From: Candidatus Cloacimonadota bacterium
GTDB taxonomy: Bacteria; Cloacimonadota; Cloacimonadia; JGIOTU-2
Assembly (NCBI GenBank): GCA_011043895.1
Contig: DRBZ01000074.1
Location: 1-10,989, forward strand
Direction: 5' to 3'
Length of the DNA: 10,989 nt
Shown here: in pieces, positions 1 to 6,203 of the stretch
Numbering within the stretch: the first letter of the stretch is position 1
How the letters are laid out: each line of letters begins with the position of its first letter
Notes under the pieces: generated by a model
What the model saw: the letters and a program-made list of their open reading frames with translations, nothing else
Database searches by the model: none
Told to the model about the DNA's origin: nothing
Program-made: the position numbers and the translations under genes

Positions 1-45
1 ATCAAAGAGAGACTGTCCATTCTGTGAAAATCTGTTTGCTAAATA

Positions 46-73
46 CTGGATTCCCTCTTTCGAGGGAATGACA
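46..73. repeat. Short palindromic intergenic repeat (ATTCCC-N8-GGGAAT type)
   Basis: An 8-bp perfect inverted repeat (50-57 with 62-69, loop TTTC) forms a hairpin flanked by CTGG on the left and GACA on the right. The core fits ATTCCC-N8-GGGAAT, the pattern of the dRS3-like repeats known from Neisseria and of similar CTGGATTCCC...GGGAATGACA elements scattered through many bacterial genomes. There is only one copy here, so repetitiveness is inferred from resemblance. No T-run follows on either strand close enough to make it a good terminator. Confidence 0.55.
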
Positions 74-244
74 TTTTCACAAGATCGGAATCCTGAGGTA
101 CAGTTTTATGGAATAATACAACCTCTGAATGTTCGGCGAAGACGAACTTCCGAGTGTTGAAGGAGAATTAATTCAATCGAAACATTCGGATGTCTGCAAG
201 CAGACAATCAGAAGTTTCTTTGTCTTCCCTTTCGCAAAAACTGC
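74..244. other. Non-coding stretch with small inverted repeats downstream of the operon
   Basis: No credible gene is seen. The stretch holds a 9-bp imperfect stem (150-158 with 181-189, one G-T wobble) enclosing a perfect 10-bp palindrome GAATTAATTC (165-174). It also holds a 7-bp near-continuous palindrome TGTCTGC-AA-GCAGACA (191-206). It lies just past the last gene of the minus-strand operon. I see no stem followed by a T-run on the minus strand, so no intrinsic terminator for that operon can be called. It may be a decayed repeat element or the structured 3' end of the operon transcript. Confidence 0.3.
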
Positions 245-1354
245 CTAAAACTTCACCTCAATCCTCACTGCATATTCCAGGTCAGGAAGCGTCTTCACGT
301 CCTTTTTTTGTGAAAAATACCGGGCATACGTTATTATATTTACATTCTGGAGTATATTGTAATTACATTGCCCCATATACATCAGCATTTGCTCATTACC
401 ACCTACATCACTTCCAATCGCGTGAACAGAGACATTCATAAGATCATTAATGATATATTGGAACGAGATAAAGAGATTATGTTTCCTCCATTCATTTTGG
501 ATGTTAGTATTTTTGTAATAGTATTCAGTTCTGAAAATATAGGTGTTTGCAATGGAATAATCAAGCCCGAACATGCCCTCGAAATATTTCTTTGAGAAAT
601 CATCAGCAAAATGCTCAACAATCTCTCCATATACTCCAAAGAAAGCATCTCCTTTGAAAGATAATCCTGTGATCAGTTCCTCTGCGCGATGCTTATAGAT
701 CGTATTTACTGCAATATCAAATCCCGAAGTATTGAAATAACCTCTTATCGCTGAGGAATACTCGTGGTGTTTTCTAGGAAATTCAGTCACCACATCCAGT
801 CCCGAAAGATAGGAGAATGGAATTTTCACAGCTACGATATCACTTCCATGCCGCTCGAAATTAATGTTTGCAACATCAATAGTTGAAAAAACATCGATTG
901 GTGAGAATACAACTCCCTTACCATAATTAATGATCTGCCTTCCAAGAGTAATGTCTGCATAAGGCAAATATACCGAGAGATATAATTTTCTGATATCCAG
1001 CAAGACGGGCGTGTTGCCATTTACAAAGAGCGGATAATATGGCATTGAGAGCGTGTCCGATGCTTCAGTTTGATCTATCAGGTTTTGAAATTGATCCGCG
1101 GTAAAACCTAAAGGAATGATAAGATCGAAATTGCCTTCAATCTTGCCAAAGCGTTTATTCCTGTTATGAAAATTGAAGCGGAAGGTGTTCATACCTCCAA
1201 ATTTCAGGGAATCATCCCCATTTTCCAGATAGTGATGCCCATTTATATCAACAAAATTAGAACCCCAGATCTTCATACCTGTAGGTTTATCTGCGCTTTG
1301 TAATGCTGAGGTAAACATAATAAGTACGAAACAAATCACTAAATATTTTTTCAT
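245..1354 (-). CDS. Putative outer-membrane beta-barrel protein of the export operon
   Basis: The 369-residue protein has a Sec signal peptide (basic MKK, hydrophobic core to about residue 19, likely cleavage after A21). The mature part alternates polar and hydrophobic residues and ends in VRIEVKF with a terminal phenylalanine, as is typical of outer-membrane barrels inserted by BamA. Residues 138-156 (GRQIINYGKGVVFSPIDVF) resemble the conserved GRQ..WG....F.P.D.F segment of DUF1302-like and related barrels, but I cannot fix the family. It is the last gene of a minus-strand operon, 9 bp after the LolA-like gene, with a weak AGAGAG ribosome site. The context suggests it is the outer-membrane end of the transport route. 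A porin or structural barrel is an alternative. The outer-membrane location is fairly sure; the function is not. Confidence 0.8.
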   Translation of the reverse strand: MKKYLVICFVLIMFTSALQSADKPTGMKIWGSNFVDINGHHYLENGDDSLKFGGMNTFRFNFHNRNKRFGKIEGNFDLIIPLGFTADQFQNLIDQTEASDTLSMPYYPLFVNGNTPVLLDIRKLYLSVYLPYADITLGRQIINYGKGVVFSPIDVFSTIDVANINFERHGSDIVAVKIPFSYLSGLDVVTEFPRKHHEYSSAIRGYFNTSGFDIAVNTIYKHRAEELITGLSFKGDAFFGVYGEIVEHFADDFSKKYFEGMFGLDYSIANTYIFRTEYYYKNTNIQNEWRKHNLFISFQYIINDLMNVSVHAIGSDVGGNEQMLMYMGQCNYNILQNVNIITYARYFSQKKDVKTLPDLEYAVRIEVKF

Positions 1355-1363
1355 TGTATCTCT

Positions 1364-2110
1364 CTAATGCTGCAAACTTCTCAAGCTGAATATGTCATCA
1401 GGAAGATCGACATCGAAGACAATATCATCCATTATAAAAACCGTCTTACTATTCCTTCTCAGCTTATTGATCATTTCAGATTTTACCGGGAAATATCTAT
1501 CATCAAATTGCTTGATCTCGAGTACATTCATCTCTTTGAGCAGCTTTCCTGATTTTGCATACATCTCCTCTTTCCATGTTATGAAATGTTCTTTATCAAC
1601 CCATAATTTTCTGGAATAATAGGGCACATCCTTGACTTTGGCATTAAGTACCAGAACCCAGCATGGATGGTTCTGAATCGTGTCCTGGGCTTCAATTTCA
1701 ACATTATATTTTTCTGATATTTTACTTGATTCAAGTGCATCCTCATATGAGAAGTCACTCCCCATCATTCCTTCTTTAAGCATGTGCCCTGAGATCTTCA
1801 CAACTTCTTCCTCTATCGGGAAATATATCCAGAGTTCATCGTCGATAAGAAGATATTTTATGCCGTAATCTTCGGGATTTGTAAATTCTACCAGCGCTTT
1901 ATGCCCTTCACTTTTTGCCTGTGACATAAGCTTCTTTGTCCGGATCTGATCATCAATATGAATGATCATTTGCCCCGTATATTCGATAGTGTTATAATAC
2001 TCATTCTCGTCGATTTTCCTGAGAATTTCTTCTCCTGTAATGTTCTCTTCCTGTGCATTGAGAGTAATTGAGAACAGACACAGAAGAGCAATAATAATTA
2101 TTATTTTCAT
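1364..2110 (-). CDS. LolA-like periplasmic outer-membrane lipoprotein-sorting family protein
   Basis: The 248-residue protein has a signal peptide (MKIIIIIALLCLFSITLNA, cleavage likely after A19) and no lipobox, so it should be soluble in the periplasm. The conserved stretch at about 95-124, with WIYFP followed by SGHMLKEGMMGSDFSYED, is characteristic of the LolA_like family (Pfam PF17131), often annotated as outer membrane lipoprotein-sorting protein. The LolA fold is an open beta-barrel with a hydrophobic cavity that carries acyl chains across the periplasm. It has a GGGAG ribosome site and follows the permease gene by 18 bp. It probably receives a hydrophobic substrate from the ABC transporter and hands it to the barrel protein. 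Classical LolA is shorter and differs in sequence, so this is a paralogue-type family rather than LolA itself. Confidence 0.85.
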   Translation of the reverse strand: MKIIIIIALLCLFSITLNAQEENITGEEILRKIDENEYYNTIEYTGQMIIHIDDQIRTKKLMSQAKSEGHKALVEFTNPEDYGIKYLLIDDELWIYFPIEEEVVKISGHMLKEGMMGSDFSYEDALESSKISEKYNVEIEAQDTIQNHPCWVLVLNAKVKDVPYYSRKLWVDKEHFITWKEEMYAKSGKLLKEMNVLEIKQFDDRYFPVKSEMINKLRRNSKTVFIMDDIVFDVDLPDDIFSLRSLQH

Positions 2111-2128
2111 TTAAACTCCCATAATAAT

Positions 2129-3367
2129 TTATACACTTTTTAATGAATCCACGATCTTCATCTTTTCGGCTCTGCGCGACGGGATGAAGGAAATGACGGT
2201 CGAAACCGCAGTTCCTAGTAAGATCGCAGTGATAACGTTCATCACATTAAGTCTAAAATACACAATACTACTCAACGGCATATCTATCGAGCTGAGCATT
2301 TTTGAAAAGTCCAATCCGTGATAATGCAGAATAGTCACGATCCCAACACCAATAAGCGACCCGATTATGCTTCCGATAAATCCCAGGATCATTCCTTCAA
2401 ATACAAACATGGATAAGACCTGTTTGTTTGAAAATCCCAGAGATTTTATAATACCGATCTCCTTTCTCCGCTCCAGCACGACCATCATCATGATATTAGC
2501 AATGATGAACGCACCAAGAAAAGCGATCACAATATAGTACCAGCCATAGATTTGAGCTGCCATTTCTATATAGAAATAATATGTACCGATCTCTGTCCAT
2601 GACGAGACTGCAATTTCGTTATCTTTCAGCAAATTATTGATCTGCTCTGCGACCTTATCTGAATCATGATAATTATTCAACATTATTATTATCTGCTGGG
2701 TCTCTCCCGGCATCCTGAGCAGTTCCTGGGCGCTTATCAAAGGTATTTGAAACAGTTTTTCATCATACATGCCCAAGCCGGTTTCAAAGAGTCCCACAAT
2801 TTTAAATTTCTTAAGATGAAGTGCATAATCACTGCCTTGTGTGAGCACATTGATCTCATCTCCGAGTTCATAATTGAGATCCTCAGCAAGCTTTTTCCCG
2901 ATAATAGTTTCATTTTCGTTTTCGATATATCGTCCACCGGGAAGTACCGAGTTGTTGAGCATCAGAAGCTCTTTTTCTTTCTCGGGATCACCGGCATAGG
3001 CAATTGCAGTCTTGTTGTTTCCATCATGGCTGAGAAGTACTCCAAACACGATTCGTTTGGTCATTATGCGAATATTTTTATTTATCTCTTCATTCTGCGA
3101 GATTGTCTGTAATATCCTATCCGGATCTTTTATGTTTTCAGTTACAGGTTTGAACTTTGCCTTTTCTTCGAACTGATCCGTGGCAATCCTGATATGACCG
3201 GTTTCGTTTTTTGTGTAATTATGGACTAGATTATCGAGGAATCCGCCGACGAATCCCTGTAGAAAAACAATTAACATAATTGATAGAGTTACGGAAATGA
3301 CTGCGAGAAGCGAACGGCGTTTGTTACGACCGATATTTCTGAAAGCAAATTTTTGTATAAATGACAT
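2129..3367 (-). CDS. ABC transporter permease, FtsX/LolC-E-like (second subunit)
   Basis: The 412-residue membrane protein has the four-helix FtsX/MacB-type layout. An N-terminal basic segment (RNIGRNKRR, 10-18) is followed by TM1 (about 19-41), a periplasmic domain of about 230 residues, then TM2 (about 277-297), TM3 (about 321-347) and TM4 (about 376-394). The cytoplasmic ERRKEIGIIKSLGFS segment (299-313) is the conserved FtsX-domain coupling loop that contacts the ATPase. The size matches LolC/LolE. The start is supported by a strong GGGAGGG ribosome site overlapping the stop of the previous permease (9 bp gap). It probably forms a heterodimer with that permease and two copies of the adjacent ATPase. 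MacB-type efflux remains possible, but MacB carries its own fused ATPase and this protein does not. Confidence 0.9.
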   Translation of the reverse strand: MSFIQKFAFRNIGRNKRRSLLAVISVTLSIMLIVFLQGFVGGFLDNLVHNYTKNETGHIRIATDQFEEKAKFKPVTENIKDPDRILQTISQNEEINKNIRIMTKRIVFGVLLSHDGNNKTAIAYAGDPEKEKELLMLNNSVLPGGRYIENENETIIGKKLAEDLNYELGDEINVLTQGSDYALHLKKFKIVGLFETGLGMYDEKLFQIPLISAQELLRMPGETQQIIIMLNNYHDSDKVAEQINNLLKDNEIAVSSWTEIGTYYFYIEMAAQIYGWYYIVIAFLGAFIIANIMMMVVLERRKEIGIIKSLGFSNKQVLSMFVFEGMILGFIGSIIGSLIGVGIVTILHYHGLDFSKMLSSIDMPLSSIVYFRLNVMNVITAILLGTAVSTVISFIPSRRAEKMKIVDSLKSV

Positions 3368-3376
3368 GTTCCCTCC

Positions 3377-4627
3377 CTACACGTAGCGTATTGCTTTTGT
3401 GACTTCCAATTTTGAAGCCATTCTCGATGGCAGGTAACTTGCAGCAACAGCTACAACGATCCCAAACAGAAATACGAAAACTATCGCACCGATATTCCAC
3501 TCTCCGTGCATCCTACCCCAATATGGTAAACCTGATGTTTCTAATGCCTTGAACTTATCAAGGGGAATTCCCACCAGTACAAAATAAATATTCGCTCCAC
3601 ATCCGATGGTCAAGCCAAGTATGCTCCCCAAAATACCGATGAAACCACCTTCCCAGAGAAAGAGAGTAACGATCTCTCCCCTTTTCATGCCCTGAGCTCT
3701 CAGCACTCCGATCTCTCGTATGCGCTCATACACGCTCATCAGAACCGAATTAAAGATCCCGACTGCTGCAATTGCAAGGATAATCAGCATGAATATCATC
3801 CCGAATGCCTTCTTTTGTTCGGTCAATTTCAGAAAACCGCTGGCTATTTTAAGAAAGCTATCGACTTGAAGTTCCGGAAAACGGCTTTGGAGTTTCGATT
3901 GGAGCTGCTGTACATCTTTCACAAACAAGTCGTATATCACTCTCCGTTCCACCGAGACATATAGTTCTGTAACAAGCCCTTCGAGATCGAGAAATCCATC
4001 AGCAGTTTCATAAGTGATCATAATAGTATTCAGATTGATATTCGGATCGGTTGTATTCAGCAATCCTACAATATAAAATTCATCAGCATTCCTGCTTTCA
4101 TGTTTTGTGAGCGCATAAAGAGTGATATAATCTCCCTGCTGCACACCCATTTCCTCTGCAAGTCCTTTGCCAAGAATGATCTCATTTTCACCTTCATCAG
4201 AGAAATAATTTCCTTCAATATAGTTCATCAAATCAAAAACGGTCGCATCTGTTTTTGCATCAACTACTTGTCCTATTACCGGCATGGTTTCTTCCCAGTT
4301 GGAAAGCTGACCCAGGAATTGTGTTCTCGGAGTTACACCTGCAACATCCCCCTGCTGCTGAATGAACAAAGTGAGTTCCTGTACATTCTGCAATCCGTAC
4401 TTAAGAGGTAATGACTCGACGTCATCTGCATATTCTTTTGTAGTAATTCTTATTGAAGAAGTACTCAATTCTATAAGATTATCAATATTCGCTCGATCCC
4501 AACCAGACATTATTGAATTCATCAGGATGAACATTGCAAGCCCCACAGCTATGACAAGTGCAGAAAGAAAGGTTCGGCGCTTATGTCTGCGAACATTCCG
4601 CCATGCGATCTTAATCAGCGTACCCAT
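3377..4627 (-). CDS. ABC transporter permease, FtsX/LolC-E-like (first subunit)
   Basis: This is a 416-residue permease starting MGTLIKIAWRNVRRHKRR. TM1 lies at about 19-39, a large periplasmic domain fills 40-270, and TM2 lies at about 276-298. The ERIREIGVLRAQGM coupling segment is at 301-314, TM3 at about 320-350 and TM4 at about 378-398. An upstream ATG at 4642 would add five residues, but only the ATG at 4627 has a good ribosome site (GAAAGGAAGA, 6 nt spacing), so I chose it; the gene then overlaps the ATPase gene by 17 bp. It shares the FtsX architecture with the next gene but differs clearly in the periplasmic domain, which fits a LolC/LolE-type heterodimer. By analogy it extracts a substrate from the outer leaflet of the inner membrane; the actual substrate is unknown. 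Confidence 0.9.
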   Translation of the reverse strand: MGTLIKIAWRNVRRHKRRTFLSALVIAVGLAMFILMNSIMSGWDRANIDNLIELSTSSIRITTKEYADDVESLPLKYGLQNVQELTLFIQQQGDVAGVTPRTQFLGQLSNWEETMPVIGQVVDAKTDATVFDLMNYIEGNYFSDEGENEIILGKGLAEEMGVQQGDYITLYALTKHESRNADEFYIVGLLNTTDPNINLNTIMITYETADGFLDLEGLVTELYVSVERRVIYDLFVKDVQQLQSKLQSRFPELQVDSFLKIASGFLKLTEQKKAFGMIFMLIILAIAAVGIFNSVLMSVYERIREIGVLRAQGMKRGEIVTLFLWEGGFIGILGSILGLTIGCGANIYFVLVGIPLDKFKALETSGLPYWGRMHGEWNIGAIVFVFLFGIVVAVAASYLPSRMASKLEVTKAIRYV

Positions 4628-5315
4628 GGTTCTTCCTTTCATCTGATGCGATCAGACCATCCCGGAGGATTATCACACGTCTTGCATGCTTCTCCACAAG
4701 CGGATCATGGGTTGAGAAAATAAATGTGGTGTGGATTTCCTCATTCATCTTCCGCATCACCGAGATGATATCTTCAGACATTTCAGAATCGAGATTTGCA
4801 GTGGGTTCATCAGCAAGGACGACTAGAGGATTCTTCACCAGTGCCCGGGCAATAGCCACACGTTGCTCCTGTCCTCCCGAGAGTTCACGAGGAAATCTGT
4901 CTGCCATATCTCCGAGTCCAACTATTTCAATAATATTGGTTACCTTATCATGGATTTCTTCTTTATTAAATTTCTTTTCAATGATGAGTGGCAATTCGAC
5001 ATTTTCACGAGCCGTCAGCACAGGAATGAGATTAAAGGATTGAAATATAAATGAGATATTTTCTTTTCTGTAATTAGTTTTTTCCTTATCATTCAGTTCG
5101 GAAAGATCAGTTCCGTCATAGAGCACGCTACCTTGTGTGGGAGTATCAATACATCCAATTACATTGAGAAGTGTGGACTTACCGCTGCCGGAAGGTCCGA
5201 CAATGGAAAGAAAATCTCCCTTTTCAATAAGAAGATCAATTCCTCTTAAAGCGGGAATGATCGTCTCACCTTTCATATAATTCTTCTTCACATTTACGAG
5301 TTCAAGTAAAGGCAT
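4611..5315 (-). CDS. ABC transporter ATP-binding protein, LolD/MacB-type
   Basis: This 234-residue nucleotide-binding protein has all catalytic motifs: Walker A GPSGSGKST (40-48), Q-loop glutamine 92, signature LSGGQ (145-149), Walker B LVVLADE (164-170, catalytic E170), D-loop NLD (174-176) and switch histidine 203. Its length is close to that of E. coli LolD. The residue after the signature is E rather than the usual Q (LSGGQEQR), a small oddity. The start codon overlaps the TAA of the regulator gene by one base (TAATG), with a GAGGAGG ribosome site, which indicates translational coupling. It powers the two permeases encoded next to it. The ABC3/LolD-MacB subfamily is clear from sequence; LolD and MacB-like NBDs cannot be separated further by eye. 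Confidence 0.95.
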   Translation of the reverse strand: MPLLELVNVKKNYMKGETIIPALRGIDLLIEKGDFLSIVGPSGSGKSTLLNVIGCIDTPTQGSVLYDGTDLSELNDKEKTNYRKENISFIFQSFNLIPVLTARENVELPLIIEKKFNKEEIHDKVTNIIEIVGLGDMADRFPRELSGGQEQRVAIARALVKNPLVVLADEPTANLDSEMSEDIISVMRKMNEEIHTTFIFSTHDPLVEKHARRVIILRDGLIASDERKNHGYAD

Positions 5316-6001
5316 TATTCCTCCTCGGAAAAAAATTGTTCGATCAAAGTACGATCTGCAAGTGAAATTGAGTTTTCTGCTGCACCGATGATCCGTTCTA
5401 TTGCTCTTTCATAAGCTGCATAATTATCAATAAGAACTGAAATATCTTGTTTTTTCTCTTGAATTTCTATGATAATTTGTGAGAGTTTTATATTCAAATA
5501 GTTCGATATTGCCAGAATGTATTGGGCAGATTCCAGCGGGTATTCTGTCTCACACAATCCTTCATTATTTCCCTGTTTTATGAAATCTGCTATGATCGGA
5601 GCCAGCAGATCAATGCTTCTGGTGATCATTTTATGTCGCAGGATTATATTCTCTTCTCTGTTCATAACCCGAAGAAGTTCGAGCATAAACTCCTTTTTTT
5701 CCAACTTGATCTGCCCGATCACTTTAAAGGTCATATTGAATTTTTCTATCGCATTCATGTCTTCATTTTGAATAATAGGTATAACTGCTTCTCTCATCTG
5801 CAAAATCAAACGTTCAACAACTGCATCGAGAAGTTCGTATTTTGATTTGAAATAGTGGTATATAGTTCCTTTAGCGATACCTAAATGATCTATGATCTGA
5901 TTGATCGAAGTTTTTTCATATCCCTGTGTATAGAATAGGGTTTGAGCCATATCCAGAATTTCGTTTTTTCTGATATCATGTTTCTTAACGATTCTTGCCA
6001 T
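5315..6001 (-). CDS. TetR/AcrR-family transcriptional regulator
   Basis: This 228-residue protein has an N-terminal TetR helix-turn-helix domain at about 10-60. It includes the typical ILDMAQTLFYTQGYEKTSIN helix region and the recognition-helix signature GIAKGTIYHYFKSKYEL (41-57). The rest is an all-helical ligand-binding and dimerisation domain with no recognisable subfamily. It is the first gene of the minus-strand operon, with an AAAGGA ribosome site 5 nt from the ATG. A perfect palindrome lies 21 bp upstream of the start. TetR proteins usually repress their own operon and release DNA on binding a small hydrophobic ligand, so autoregulation and induction by the transported compound or a membrane stress signal is the likely scheme (inferred). 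Confidence 0.93.
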   Translation of the reverse strand: MARIVKKHDIRKNEILDMAQTLFYTQGYEKTSINQIIDHLGIAKGTIYHYFKSKYELLDAVVERLILQMREAVIPIIQNEDMNAIEKFNMTFKVIGQIKLEKKEFMLELLRVMNREENIILRHKMITRSIDLLAPIIADFIKQGNNEGLCETEYPLESAQYILAISNYLNIKLSQIIIEIQEKKQDISVLIDNYAAYERAIERIIGAAENSISLADRTLIEQFFSEEE

Positions 6002-6022
6002 ATTTATCCTTTTAATTATTTC

Positions 6023-6037
6023 GACCGACCGTCGGTC
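6023..6037. promoter_or_regulatory. Probable TetR operator (GACCGAC-C-GTCGGTC)
   Basis: This is a perfect 15-bp palindrome with 7-bp arms around a central C, sitting in a GC-poor spacer where it stands out by composition. It lies 21 bp upstream of the regulator start codon and just downstream of the predicted -10 region, the classic position for steric repression. GACCGAC/GTCGGTC arms are a common operator form for TetR-family proteins. Binding by the adjacent regulator is inferred. Confidence 0.75.
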
Positions 6038-6040
6038 TAT

Positions 6041-6068
6041 TTTTTATTAATGATATTTTTTTTGTCAA
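6041..6068 (-). promoter_or_regulatory. Probable promoter of the tetR-ABC-LolA-like-OMP operon
   Basis: On the minus strand TTGACA (6063-6068) is followed after 16 bp by TAAAAA (6041-6046), giving a sigma70-like promoter with a strong -35 and a weak -10. The palindromic operator would cover the start point. A second reading is a Bacteroidetes-type TAnnTTTG element, present as TAAATTTG at 6066-6073, which overlaps the first. Which applies depends on the phylum. Facing the other way, a second TTGACA at 6085-6090 on the plus strand could be a -35 for the divergent secreted-protein gene, but I find no good -10 at normal spacing. Confidence 0.45.
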
Positions 6069-6203
6069 ATTTATCATAAAAAAATTGACACAATTTGAGA
6101 AAACATCATTTTTTTTATCAAGATGAACTTGTTTTGACTGCTCGAGTTCGTGCTGGTTGTGAGATAGAATTTTTTAAAAATAAAACGACATGAGGAGAAC
6201 TTC

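Noticed and set aside
190..441. Plus-strand ORF of 83 codons at the left end
   Set aside because: It overlaps the 3' end of the outer-membrane protein gene on the opposite strand, has no ribosome site and shows no protein-like pattern; it is an antisense shadow.
2666..3112. Plus-strand ORF of 148 codons inside the second permease gene
   Set aside because: It is antisense to a strongly supported FtsX-type permease and its translation has no recognisable domain or start signal.
4628..4642. Upstream ATG for the first permease (start at 4642)
   Set aside because: No ribosome site precedes it, while the ATG at 4627 has GAAAGGAAGA at ideal spacing and begins at the conserved N-terminal helix.
6165..6170. 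TAGAAT as a -10 box for the secreted-protein gene
   Set aside because: The nearest TTGACT (6134-6139) is 25 bp upstream, too far for a normal sigma70 promoter, so I do not call it.
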